The notes under the pieces: model-generated
The model's input: only the letters and a program-made list of their open reading frames with translations
Database searches by the model: none
What the model was told of the DNA's origin: nothing
DNA from: Ananas comosus
Lineage: Eukaryota; Streptophyta; Magnoliopsida; Poales; Bromeliaceae
Assembly (NCBI RefSeq): GCF_001540865.1
Contig: NC_033625.1
Span: 10,385,741-10,449,740 of the forward strand
Length of the DNA: 64,000 nt
Direction: 5' to 3'
In this document: positions 11,600 through 23,496 of the stretch, piece by piece
Layout of the letters: each line of letters opens with the position of its first letter
How positions within the stretch are numbered: position 1 is the first letter of the stretch
Position numbers and translations under genes: made by a program

Positions 11600-12998
11600 G
11601 CAACCTGAGAGGGGATGGGAGAGGTTGTGAATGGGTTTTTAAAATGAAAATGCAAAAAAGTCAAATCAACAAATTCACAATAAAATAAAATGAGAAGAGT
11701 TAGAGAAAATCAAACTCAAAAAAGCACTCGGTCGATTTGTTTTCAGGTTCGGCCCTTTGCCTATATCCCCGCCAACTTCTAGACACGAGAACGTTGGAAT
11801 TCCCAACAGATGATGCTCTTGCGGATAAGCACCAAGTCTTTACACCAAAAGACTCTTCTTCTTACAATATTATTACAAGCCTCTTTCTCTCTTTTACAAA
11901 ATATATCTCACTGTAAAGATCACTCAAGTTTAGAGAGAGAATTGAGAGCTAAGAGTATTGAATACTAGCAATTACAAGCTCAAGTATCTATGTTTGAAAC
12001 ACCAAAATCCTCTATTTATAGGCAAAATAAAAAAGTAGCCATTTCAGTAATTATGTACTTTCGGGCGGCCTAACCAGTTTTCAATCATCATTTTCTACAA
12101 TGATACAGTGTCAACATTCAGAAACTATTCATCAGAGTATTTTTGAATGCCTATAACAGATTTCGGGCGCCCAAATCTGGCCACCAACTTTCACCTGCTT
12201 TGTACAATGAAAAATAATATTCAATCTTCTGAAATCTATGTTTCCGAAATAGCTTTCGAGTTCAATTTTCTGAAATCCATGTTCCCAAAATAGCTTTTGA
12301 GTGCCCGATACTGTTGAATCATGATTTCGATTTTGAATAGAGAATTGAAACATACAAACATGTTCAAATTCAAATTTCAGCACTTTCGGACGCCCGGAAC
12401 CACTTCCGGGTGCCTGGAACCACTTCGGGGCATGCTTACGAGCCCAATTCCAAGAGTCTGAAATTCTTATACCTATCCGAACGTCCGAAAGAAGATTCAG
12501 GTGCCCAAAAACAATTTCAAGTGCACTTTTGCACTTTCCGGATGCCCAAAAGCACGAGTCCAAAGCCAAAACACTTCCGGACTCTTCTTTTGGGCACCCA
12601 GTCCGGAGTCCGAAATCTTTAATTTGCTAAATTTGACTTTAAACAAATTTGGACGCCTTTGGATTTTGATAAATAGAGTTTTGGCATTCATTTTTAACAC
12701 ATATTAAGTCATGTCCTACTTTTGGTCCATAACTGCTTTAAGTATTCAATTTTAGCTCAATAATCTCAACTCAAACCAAAAGTGAACTTAAGTTATATTT
12801 AAGCTCTAAAAGAAGAGAAAGTCTTTTTGACATTGGAAACATAGATAGCTTCAAATCATAAAGCTCTTTTCCTTACAATTTGCACTCCTTTGAGTCCTTT
12901 CAAAATTGGAAGAACTAAATACAAAACTCACGAAAAAATGTTAGTTCAAATTTCACTATTATTTGCAATCATCAAAATTTAATTATAGATTGATTCCA
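11600..12998 (-). mobile_element. Sirevirus-like (Copia) LTR, minus orientation
   Basis: Reading the minus strand, a polypurine tract AAAAGGAGGAGAT immediately precedes the region near 12998, which then runs down to about 11.6 kb. It includes GGGCGCCCGAA-type palindromes at 12060-12610 (for example TTTCGGGCGCCCAAA near 12161 and TTCGGACGCCCGGAA near 12384). CpG-rich palindrome clusters in the LTR and polypurine tracts of this type are described for Sireviruses. The low-coordinate border is not resolved. No TSD was found. Confidence 0.55.
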
Positions 12999-13859
12999 GC
13001 CAACGATCTCCTCCTTTTAGATGATAACAAGTAATGTGATATAATAAAATAATTGAGCAAATAGTGAATAAAATTGCATAGAAGGGAAAGGGAAAAAAAA
13101 AAAAGCGTTATAAAAAAAAAAGGCTCCCCCTAAGATTATGCATGGTTTCAACAACTTATCAAATTCATCATCAATTTTAAATTCAAAGCCTACATGATAT
13201 CAAAATAATAATCACATTAATTTTTAAAGCATGCATGAAAGAACAACCAAGCAAAGTTAAGTATATATCACATATTAATTATCAAACATTTCAAGCAATT
13301 CAAGCATAATTAAGCATATATCACATATTATCAAATATATCAAGCAATTCATGATAGAATTACTATGTATGTAAAATACGAAGCAAATTAAATACATACC
13401 AAAATTCAGGATCAAAATAAAATAAGATAACTCGCAGAGCGCCATCGAAAAAAAAATCCTGATCAATCTGCGAAAGCGTGAAGTCCGGCTATGATCTGAA
13501 AGTCACGAATCCAATTTGGGTGATTTAGTTTCTCCTCCTATCTCAGGCACTTTATTGTATGGTGTGGAACTGATGATAGTCCTTCATCAGAATGCATATG
13601 AGAAGGTGACAAAACCAATACCCCTTTATATAGAGTTCCAAATCGACTTCCCATCAAAGTCTGATTAGAATTCTATTTAAATTTAAAATAAATAGGATAG
13701 GGATAAAATATATCAAGTAGTTATATATCAGTTAGAATTGACCTTTATCTATAGCAAATCTTAATTTAAATATAATTAATTGGGCCACAATATTTGGAAA
13801 TCCTAATAATTCAAGCATATATCACATATTTTACTTCCCCTTTGTTATCATAAAAAGAA
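12999..13859 (-). mobile_element. Sirevirus-like internal non-coding remnant
   Basis: On the minus strand this holds a second G-rich purine tract (CTTAGGGGGAGC, near 13120-13135) upstream of the terminal one at about 13000-13015, consistent with the multiple polypurine tracts of Sireviruses. The phrase AAGCATATATCACATATT recurs at about 13313 and 13814, so another insertion may lie between. There is no coding content. Confidence 0.4.
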
Positions 13860-14341
13860 GGCCAATTTGCATAAAAAATCTACTTATTTTGGGCTTTTGC
13901 AAAACCGGGCCACCTTTTTCGTTTTTGCAGATTCGGTCCGCTTTTTCTGCCGCCTGACCAAAATGCCCCTCCTATACAATAGCCTCCCGCGCGTATTTCT
14001 TGACAGACGTACACTACCCTACTACCCTGCCGTACGGTCTGGCGCGCATTAAATGACCGCTTATTTCTCGGAACCCGGACAACATCCGCCCCCGCTATTC
14101 GCCGGCCCCGCTGTTTCCTGTTCTGCTTAAGACTTTACGAAATTTTCGAACGCTATTGACAAATAGTGCGCGCTCCGCAACAGGGATAATAGTGCAATGC
14201 GAAGACTGCGAAATGAGAAATGGTGCAACCAACCTCTATAACAGTGCATCCTAGCCTCGTTCCAGTGCAACCAAACCATAATCAGTCAAAATTTACTTTC
14301 TCCATTTCTTAATATAATCTGAACTTAAAAGTGCAAATGAA

Positions 14342-17300
14342 CGGCGTCCCCTCCAAATGCAGGCGAAGCGTTGGCGGCGCAGGACGGTCGCTACCGGGTA
14401 GGACGGTCGGCGATGTGCGACAAAAGAGTCGGCAGGCCAGGAAGCTCTGCGGCGGGGCTGGACGGTCGCCGGCGGGGTTCGGAGTTCGAAAGGGGCGACA
14501 TAATGGCTAAACGATTGTGTAAAGTTTTCCTATAAAAGATCACGCGTCCTTTTGCTTGTTAAATAAGTTCACAGTTAAGCGCGAATAATAGTGCAAGGCA
14601 GTGTTAACTACAAAACAATATTTTTCAAAAGAGTGCAAAGAAGCTCGTAAGAGTGCAATACGGGGAAATAACAGTCTAATGGATTTTATCTACGAGTGCA
14701 ACGAAACTTGTAAAAGTGCAATACGGTAGTAATACCAGTGCAACTCAGATGAAATGAGTTCAAGATTCTCCGCTAAAGCGTGTAACAGTACGATATGTAG
14801 TACAAACTTTTCACAGATTTGGTGTTAACATGAACATAATAGTGCAAAAATGATCTAAATTTATATTATACCATGATGTAAACAATGCATCCGTAGCTGG
14901 TAAATAGTGTAACATATTCCTAAGCAGTACATTAATTTGTGAACAAGAATTACATTTTCTTTAAAGCTGAGTACACGATTTTATAGAAGTTTGCAAAATA
15001 CAAAAAGGATTTGAATACAATGCAAATTTCTATTACATCGACTATAACAAATTGAACATAATATAAAATATTTAACAGAAATATGTAATCATCGAAGCTT
15101 GTCTGCAATTCCACGCGCACATAGCCTAAAGTAACAGGTATAGGCCAGGGGAGACTTCCGCAGGAGACTGCGAGGAGGAGATTGCGAGGAGGAGACTGCG
15201 AGGAGGAGACTGCCGAAGGAGACTGCGTCGAAGAGGAGGGTCGTTCGGAAGGGTAGATCCAGCAACGAGGCGTTAAGATTGATTTGCACTATCTGGAGTG
15301 CTTTAATTGCCTCAAGCCCTTTGGAGCTCCGCTCTACTATGAAACAGACAGTTCAATCAGCAAACATAAGAATCCATCAATAACAATAAAGATCTGCAAG
15401 AATTTAAGAACCTGTATGAGAAGAGGGCCAATGGGCTCGTGGCAAATAAAGCACTCCAGATAGTGCGAATCAATCTTAATCCCTCATTGCTGGATGGTAC
15501 CCTTCCGAGCGAGCCGCCTACTCCACGAACTCTGCTTCGGCTCACTTCGGAGCGACCAGCCTACTCCTCGAACTCTGCTTCGGCCATCTATCGTCGTTGC
15601 CTAAACGTCATGAACGAACTGTAGCCGGGTACCAGTCGTTGTGGCGCCTACCCTGCCGTACGGTCTGGCGCGCATTACATGACCCGTTTCCGCCTTACGC
15701 AATCTCGCTCATTTCTCTGAACCCGGACCACATCCGGCCCGGGTATTCGCCGGCCCCGCTGTTTCCTGTTCGGCGTCCCCTCCAAATGCAGGCCAAGCGT
15801 CGGCGGCGCAGGACAGTCGCTACCGGGTAGGACGGTCGGCGATGTGCGACAAAAGAGTCGGCAGGCCAGGAAGCTCTGCGGCGGGGCTGGACGGTCGCCG
15901 GCGGGGTTCGGAGTTCGAGAGGCGCGACATAACGGCTAAACGATTGTGTAAAGTTTTCCTATAAAAGATCACGCTTCCTTTTAACTGTTAAATAAGTTCA
16001 CAGTTAAGCGCGAATAATAGTGCAAGGCAGTGTTAATTACAGAACAATATTTTTCAAAAGAGTGCAAAGAAGCTCGTAAGAGTGCAATACGGAAAAATAA
16101 CAGTCTAATGGATTTTATCTACGAGTGCAACGAAACTTGTAAGAGTGCAATACGGTAGTAATACCAGTGCAACTCAGATGAAATGAGTTCAAGATTCTCC
16201 GCTAAAGCGTGTAACAGTACGATATGTAGTACAAACTTTTCACAGATTTGGTGTTAACATGAACATAATAGTGCAAAAATGATCTAAATTTATATTATAC
16301 CATGATGTAAACAATGCATCCGTAGCTGGTAAATAGTGTAACATATTCCTAAGCAGTACATTAATTTGTGAACAAGAATTACATTTTCTTTAAAGCTGAG
16401 TACACGATTTTATAGAAGTTTGCAAAATACAAAAAGGATTTGAATACAATGCAAAATTCTATTACATCGACTATAACAAATTGAACATAATATAAAATAT
16501 TTAACAGAAATATGTAATCATCGAAGCTTGTCTGCAATTCCACGCGCACATAGCCTAAAGTAACAGGTATAGGCCAGGGGAGACTTCCGCAGGAGACTGC
16601 GAGGAGGAGATTGCGAGGAGGAGACTGCGAGGAGGAGACTGCCGAAGGAGACTGCGTCGAAGAAGAGGGTCGTTCGGAAGGGTAGATCCAGCAACGAGGC
16701 GTTAAGATTGATTTGCACTATCTGGAGTGCTTTAATTGCCTCAAGCCCTTTGGAGCTCCGCTCTACCATGAAACAGACAGTTCAATCAGCAAACATAAGA
16801 ATCCATCAATAACAATAAAGATCTGCAAGAATTTAAGAACCTGTATGAGAAGAGGGCCAATGGGCTCGTGGCAAATAAAGCACTCCAGATAGTGCGAATC
16901 AATCTTAATCCCTCATTGCTGGATGGTACCCTTCCGAGCGAGCCGCCTACTCCACGAACTCTGCTTCGGCTCACTTCGGAGCGACCAGCCTACTCCTCGA
17001 ACTCTGCTTCGGCCATCTATCGTCGTTGCCTAAACGTCATGAACGAACTGTAGCCGGGTACCAGTCGTTGTGGCGCCTACCCTGCCGTACGGTCTGGCGC
17101 GCATTACATGACCCGTTTCCGCCTTACGCAATCTCGCTCATTTCTCTGAACCCGGACCACATCCGGCCCGGGTATTCGCCGGCCCCGCTGTTTCCTGTTC
17201 GGCGTCCCCTCCAAATGCAGGCCAAGCGTCGGCGGCGCAGGACAGTCGCTACCGGGTAGGACGGTCGGCGATGTGCGACAAAAGAGTCGGCAGGCCAGGA

Positions 17301-17602
17301 AGCTCTGCGGCGGGGCTGGACGGTCGCCGGCGGGGTTCGGAGTTCGAGAGGCGCGACATAACGGCTAAACGATTGTGTAAAGTTTTCCTATAAAAGATCA
17401 CGCTTCCTTTTAACTGTTAAATAAGTTCACAGTTAAGCGCGAATAATAGTGCAAGGCACTGTTAATTACAGAACAATATTTTTCAAAATAGTGCAAAGAA
17501 GCTCGTAAGAGTGCAATACGGGGAAATAACAGTCTAATGGATTTTATCTACGAATGCAACGAAACTTGTAAGAGTGCAATACGGTAGTAATACCAGTGCA
17601 AT
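14342..17602. repeat. 1,429-bp tandem duplication inside the MULE (2.3 copies)
   Basis: Copies span 14342-15770, 15771-17199 and a partial 17200-17602, each starting CGGCGTCCCCTCCAAATGC. Copies 1 and 2 differ at only a few bases by eye. Each full copy holds a GAGGAGGAGACTGC minisatellite (near 15160-15230 and 16590-16660) and an inverted repeat (arms about 15239-15313 and 15438-15512). Short frames of 61-83 codons recur in each copy only because the DNA is duplicated, and none resembles a protein. The junction follows GGCCCCGCTGTTTCCTGTT, which also occurs once at about 14105, so unequal recombination at that phrase is a likely origin. Confidence 0.95.
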
Positions 17603-18084
17603 TTTTTGGAACAGACTCGTACTAAGCTTTTAAGAGTGCAATACGGTAGTATTCCTCAGCGTATTCCTCAACGGATGTTACCATGCCGTACTGTCTGGCG
17701 CTCATTAAATGCGTCGCGTCCGCTGTACGCAACCCAACCTCCCTCGATCATTACTCGGAACTCGGACCACATCCGCCCCAGCTATTCGCGGGCCCCGCTG
17801 TTTCCTGTTCGCCTTTAAGACTTTACGAAATTTTCGAAAGCTATTGACAAATAGTGCGCGCCCCGATAATAGTGCAACGCGAAGAGCTACCAAAGGATAA
17901 ATGGTGCAATAGACGTCTATAACAGTGCATCCGTAGCTTCGTTCCAGTGCAACCAAACAATAACAGTCAAAATTTACTTATTTTATTTCATATTGTAATC
18001 TTAAGCTAACAGTGCAAATGAAAGGACATGGGGGCCGTCGATAATATAGGGGCGGAATGGGAGGAGGCTCCACGACCTCTTTAT

Positions 18085-18109
18085 CGCCGCCGCCGCCGCC
18101 GCCGCCGCC
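18085..18109. repeat. (GCC)n microsatellite
   Basis: Eight CGC/CGG-type triplets in a row between the tandem block and the transposase 3' end, within non-coding MULE sequence. Confidence 0.9.
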
Positions 18110-18378
18110 AGACCAACTATTCAAAAGCCGTGTCGAATTAGCCTCCGTGCGCCAGAGATAATAGTGCAACGAGAATGTTCTACTGCAGTAGAAATGGTGC
18201 AATGACCGCTATAACAGTGTATCCGTAAGTCGTTTCAGTGCAACATCAGTTAACCAGTAAAAGTTTTGGGATCCTCGTTACACTATTTACTAAATATGTT
18301 GAACTGTTATCCTCTATTTTATACTATTACAAAATTTTACTTAATCAAATTATCACTATTAACATCAGCCTTGAACTA

Positions 18379-21300
18379 TTACAATAAGACATATGGATTT
18401 AACGATGTTTCCTGCGGTGCGGCCGCGGATGTCGTCGCGGGCGGCTGGTTTGCTCTAGCCACAGGAGGGTTCTTGCATGACCTTTTGTTGTGCCCCCATC
18501 TCTGGGAATTCCGGTAGCGTTTCTTTATTAAGCCGTTAGCAATAGACTCTCGCCGCGAAACCTTTCTTCTTCCCGGTTGTATGCGGACGTTTGGCGGCCG
18601 CGGACGAACAACGTTACTTGGTATTGCAGGCCATTGCTCTTTGCCTGTCGTGGGGGGGACGCAATCGTTGTAGGTTGCGCGATAAGTCGAGGTCATAAAC
18701 CAGTCCTCGACAAAATCGGACGAATCCCGTAGCCTAAATGAAATTGCTGCCATGGCGTGATTGCATGGAATGCCGTCAATGTCCCATCACTTGCAGGAAC
18801 ATGTCTTTTTGGAAAGATCCACAACATCCGTACGGTCGGCTGCAATTACCTGGAAAACAACAAGCCAGTCCAAAGGGTGGGACAAATAGTGTAATGACTA
18901 CAAGTAACCGATTGATAATTAGTGTAATATACAGACTAAATGGTGCAAAATAAACGATATTACCTGAAAGAGGACATCGGTCGAAGGATTCAGCGTGTAA
19001 AAGCGGGACGTTTCCCTCGAGCTCCCTAATATCTTTTCTGCGTAGGGTGTTACTACACTGGTAATATTCTCCCCATTATTTTTCCTCCGGTAAAAATAAC
19101 AAACTGTTTTCTTTCGTGTTTCCTCGACAAGGTAGGTAATTGGAAGGCCCTTTAAATGTCGAATTACACTATTTATCGTCTCGGCACAGTTGGAAGTGAG
19201 CATTGAATAACGCCTTCCCAAGAAGCAATGGGTAGCCCACCTATGCCGAGGAAGCTTGACCACATACTTGTACTGTTCGGGGTTCAACTCCTTCATCTTC
19301 TCCATGTGTTCGTTGAACTTCGCTACAGTGTATGCACGAGCCGCAGCCCAAAATCTTCTCCAGGCAGGTGTATTCTTTGGCGCGTGCGGGAGATTGGTAG
19401 ACAGATGGTAAATGCAATAACCATGAGCTGCATCCGGAAAAACATCGGATACAGCATCAATCAATCCTTTTTGGCGGTCGGAAACAATAGTAAGTAGAGT
19501 ATTTGCTCTGCTGGAGTCGCGATCACCGACGACGCCATCCCGTAACTGTTCCAGAAACCATTGCCAGGAATACCGATTTTCACCTTCAACAACTGCCCAC
19601 GCCAATGGCAATATGCAGTTATTCCCATCAATACATGACGCCGTCAGCAGACAACCTCTAAACTTACCAGTTAGGAAGGTTCCTGGAAGAATAAGAAACC
19701 GTGTATATTAATGTGTAATCGTGCAAAATATTGCATTACCTTCATGAATATAATATATAATAGTGCAATATAGTAAAATAATCATGTGACAGTGGCGTAA
19801 TTGTGCAATAACGTACCATCCAGACCAATAAGCGGCCTGCAGTGCTTCCTGAATGCTCGAATCGCTGCACTGAATGCCCAGAAAAAACGGTGAAAATGAC
19901 CCTCGTCCTGGTAAAGTAATCGGAGACATCTTTCCGCATCTCCACTCTTCAACTCTTGTATGTACGAGGGAAGTAGAGCGAACGAGCCCTCGAAATCGCC
20001 GCGCACCTCTTGAATGACCAATTCTCTGGCCCGGTAGGCTTTCCAGTATGAAATTTTTACGCAGTGCTGCCGAAGAATCTCGGTCTGAATCATTTTCGGC
20101 GTGTATTTCTCGTTTGCCACCACCTGCTCCCTAACAAATGATGCAATAAAAGCCGCATCGCAATTCCTGTGGCCCAATCCCCCTATTGCCCTACTACAAG
20201 TGTGTTGGGAATCAAATTTCTTCACCCACCATTGAGCAATTCCTGGTACTTGACGCGCCTTTATTCTCCAAGGACAATCTGAGACACGGCATCGTGCGGT
20301 TATCTTATGGTCGTTGCATTTCGTGGGTGCGTACTCAAAACCTCTTTTCATTGCGTATGCTTTCAGAGCACGTTTGAAGTCGCCTTGCGTCTTGTAGAGC
20401 TGGCCCTCGTGGACATCGTCCGCATCTGCGACGTCAACAACTGCATCCATCGTAGAGCTGTTTACAATGAGGTCTTCTTCAAGCTCGTCGTCGCGAAATT
20501 GCTCAGCAGTATGTCCCACTGTATCACCTTGCCTCAACGGGGGGACATCCATGGCGCTGTATGTCCGATGAGCTGCGTTGGGATAAGTCGAGACGATGCG
20601 GATGCTAACGTCGGAATCTGACTCGTCTTTCAGATCAGTGATAATAAAACCGTCGTCAGTGTCTTCCGATTCTGGATCGTCAATGAGAATAGGATGAGAA
20701 GATCTGCAGCACAAGTGAAAGCAAGGAGTGTATTGTAAATATTAAATAGTACAAGAACCCTTAAGTGTAAATTTCATACGATGCAAGAGGTCTAAGTAAT
20801 GATGCAAAATACAGCATAAAAATAATCAAAATGAAAAAATATGTAATAGTGCAACCGTATAATATATATTGCTTACACTTGAAAGCGGTAGAATATAATG
20901 GTGCAAAAGTGCGTTGAGAGTAGTGCAACCTCTTAAAATAAAGAGGTTACAAGTGCAATAAGGCTCGGTAATTGTGCAAAAGAAATAATAGTGTAACTTA
21001 CGAGCCAACTATTTCAAAAATTGTCTGCTGAGGAGTAGATGCATTCCCGGAACGCCTGTTAATCAGCAGATCCAGCTGTTCGTCTGTAAGCACTTCGTCT
21101 ATATCATCGGGATCACAAGTAGCAAACTTTCTCTCGACTAAGTTACTCACAGCATATAGCTCCATCAGATACGCGTGGGCTTTATAGAGTCTCCGCATGT
21201 TTCCGACATCGTCGTCGTCAACAATGTCGATGAGTTTGCTTAGATTCCCACTATAGCAAAGTTTAATTTCGATATTGTAGGAATCCTGTGAAGTATTAAT

Positions 21301-21456
21301 GTACTTGCAGAACATTGCTTGCAGGGATTTAAAATTATCGCCTTGCCTGATGAAATTGAGCCGGCTGGATCCTCCTACATAATTGACAAAGCCTCTTTCC
21401 TCCTTAAAACACCCATTAAAATTGAAGTGCACTGGAATTTCATCAGTGTTATCCAT
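18379..21456 (-). pseudogene. MuDR-like MULE transposase with in-frame stop in the SWIM finger
   Basis: Exons (minus) are 21456-21002, 20703-19817, 19682-18964 and 18849-18379, all with GT-AG borders and consistent phases, for 843 codons plus stop. Domains in order: a PB1-like N-terminus (about residues 10-100, with an acidic IVDDDDVGNMRRL loop); a MuDR-type zinc DNA-binding region (about 260-325, KCNDHKITARCRVSDCPWRIKAR...HTC); and an MULE DDE core with D447 (LIGLDGT), D near 515 (IVSDRQKG) and E near 611 (SNCAETIN). A SWIM finger follows (CSCK, stop, WDIDGIPCNH) near 704-718. Codon 708 is TGA (18787-18789). The C-terminal knuckle (YRNSQRWGHNKRSC) has lost its first two cysteines (Y and S in their place). 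The rest is open, so inactivation looks recent. The introns are full of GTGCAA/GTGTAA motifs. Confidence 0.88.
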
Positions 21457-22497
21457 GACTTGTAAGAATTGGATATAGGAAATTAGCTATTAGTTATCCA
21501 AAAACACTCTTTATATAATATCATCCAGTTAACGCAATGAGTTGTTAAGTTGTGCATGGGGCGGGAAATAGTACTTGACACAGCGGAATCAATAGATTTT
21601 AGATTTTATTCCCTTCAGTCCTTGAGACAAGTCCAAGTTGCACTTCCAAATAATATAAATAAAAAAATAAAAAACCTAACAGCAAACACAGGCTCTGGCG
21701 AATAGAATATCTACGCCCTAAACCCACCTTTCCCGCGCTTGCTGCATTAATGGCTCTTTAATGGTTTGCATTTAATGCTCTGTCATAAAACGGCGCTGTT
21801 GCGTATAGCGCATGGGCCTCATATAATTACAGGATTATAAGGGAATTTCGCCTCGGGAAGGTAAGCAAGTTTCGCTGTTTGGTAATGGAAATAAAATAGT
21901 GTAACAGATGTAAACAGATCACCATTTTAGCAAGGAATTGCACTATTATATCTATTACATTACACTGTTATAATACAAGATGAATTTTTTTACACCACTT
22001 GTACAATAAAATGCACCATTATGTACATTACATTGCACTGTTACACAGATTGTAAACACCCTAGACAAACCCTCCGGGGCATTAAATGCGGCCCATGCGC
22101 TTCACGCAACATGGCTCTTTTTCGAAACTCGGACAACATCCGTTCCGCTATTTGCAAGCCCAGCTGTTTGCTGTTCGGCTTTAATAATTTAAATATGTGA
22201 ACCTAAAACATGACTGAAATAATAGTGCAACGAGAAGGAGCAATGATAGGTTAAATGATGTAACAGCCCTTCTGAGCGTGCATCACTACACTCGTTCCAG
22301 TGCAAACACCTTGAAGCAAGGAGGGATAATAGTTCAACATTCTTGTAAATAGTGTAACGAAGAATATTACAAGTAAAATTCTATTAATTTCTTTATAACA
22401 AAGGTAATGAGAATTACATATGTACACCAATTCGTCTTAGTGTGAAAAAAATGACAGTACAAATGAAAGAACTGTAACTCGAATCAGCCTCGAATTA

Positions 22498-22752
22498 TTA
22501 CGAGTAAAAAAGACGCAAGAATTCTGCTGCTATCTCGCCGCGTCTCCTCGTCATATCCTTCTGGGAGAAGTCCAAGTTCCACCCCTTCTGCAAGTATTCC
22601 TCGTATGCTAACAGGAAGATTGCGCAGTCACTGGACTGATCTTGAATCGGGATGTCTTCCATATTGATCTTCTCCCAGTCGACGGGACGGGTACTGCGGC
22701 GCCCAAACAAATCGGAAAATTTTTGTTGCAAATAATTTCCTATGAACTTACA
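22498..22752 (-). pseudogene. Ulp1-like cysteine protease (C48), last exon only
   Basis: The minus-strand exon opens after an acceptor TTTCTATGCAG and encodes CKFIGNYLQQKFSDLFGRR..., ending LRLFYS before a TAA. IPIQDQSSDCAIFLLAYEEYL matches the oxyanion Gln plus nucleophile Cys block of Ulp1/SENP (C48) deSUMOylating proteases, usually written Q-x5-C. The exons with the catalytic His and Asp would lie at higher coordinates. There, after about 100 bp of intron-like DNA, the sequence switches at about 22853 to a repeat shared with 58246. The gene is therefore 5'-truncated and cannot encode an active protease. Its place beside a MULE transposase on the same strand fits KAONASHI-type elements. Confidence 0.75.
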
Positions 22753-22852
22753 CTGCATAGAAATCATTGCACTAATTAGAAATATAATGGGGTAATGCTG
22801 GTATGATTTCAAAGTATTATGAAACACTTACTGCTTTTTCAAACCCCACGTT

Positions 22853-23180
22853 GTTGTCTGCCACCACGAATGACGCACCTCGTACGGTCGATGGAATTTT
22901 CGGGGCCGTGGGGTAGTATTCATGATTCAAATGAGTATTTATATGTATGTGTGGGTATCAGGTATTGCGAGTCCATGGCTTCCAATAGATGCAAGCATCT
23001 ATTGTTAATTACCCCCTATAGATTGGGGTACCTTCGATTAGGAGACCTTTATAGATGGGATGAGATGAATCACGTCTCGGATTATTGAATCCTAAGTATA
23101 TGTATTAGGATTCAGTTGGATTTGAGGTTGATTAGGCCCTAAGTATATGTGTTAAGACCTGATCGATATTAAACTCTATG
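22853..23180. repeat. Dispersed repeat R, copy 1
   Basis: It starts TGTCTGCCACCACGAATGAC and matches 58246 onward at roughly 85-90% by eye, including the phrases GGGTAGTATTCATGATTCAA and GGCTTCCAATAGATGCAAGC. Its later part has short repeats around CTAAGTATATGTRTTAG. It may be an LTR or other transposon end; no TSD or coding sequence was found. Confidence 0.75.
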
Positions 23181-23496
23181 TATTAGAGTCTAATTGGTTC
23201 ATGAGATATGGGTATGAGTTTATGGGATTTGGGTATTGGTTCATGGGATATGGGTATTAGGTTGGATGTATGGTTCATGGGATTTGGTCCATAAACTTGG
23301 TTTTGGCTCATGGGATTTGGTCCATGAGGTTTGGTTTTGGTTCATGGGATTTGGTCCATGAACTTGGTTTTGGCTTCATGGGATTTGGTCCATGAGGTTT
23401 GGTTTTGGTTTATGGGATTTGGTCCATGAACTTGGTTTTGGTTTATGGGATTTGGTCCATGAACTTGGTTTTGGCTTATGGGATTTGGTCCATGAG
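23181..23496. repeat. 33-bp T/G-rich tandem repeat, left part
   Basis: Tandem units of about 33 bp (GGTTTATGGGATTTGGTCC, then ATGAACTTGGTTTT). Because 33 is a multiple of 3, an open frame repeats an 11-residue phrase, but this is a by-product of the array. The array is split at 23497 by a solo LTR and resumes at 25067. Confidence 0.9.

Larger units (their letters stand above)
13860..22852 (-). mobile_element. Large MULE (MuDR-like) with Ulp1-like gene, right end missing
   Basis: The left terminus is placed at about 13860, where GGCCAATTTGCATAAAAAAT begins, followed by GGGCTTTTGCAAAACCGGGCC, which resembles plant MULE termini. The element carries a four-exon transposase (18379-21456) and the last exon of a C48 protease (22498-22752), both on the minus strand. 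MULEs with a Ulp1-like gene are known, for example the KAONASHI elements of Arabidopsis. The sequence from 22853 on is an unrelated dispersed repeat also present at 58246, so the right TIR and the 5' part of the protease gene are absent. Non-coding parts are saturated with GTGCAA on the + strand. Target-site duplication cannot be tested. Confidence 0.8.

Noticed and set aside
15357..17259. Conserved small ORFs (61-83 codons) repeated identically
   Set aside because: They are identical because the 1,429-bp DNA unit is duplicated; frames on both strands are equally preserved and none resembles a family.
22800..22900. Frame reading GASFVVADNNVGFEKA as an upstream Ulp1 exon
   Set aside because: Most of it lies in repeat R, whose copy at 58246 gives a similar GASFVVAD reading without any protease context, so the apparent exon is probably chance.
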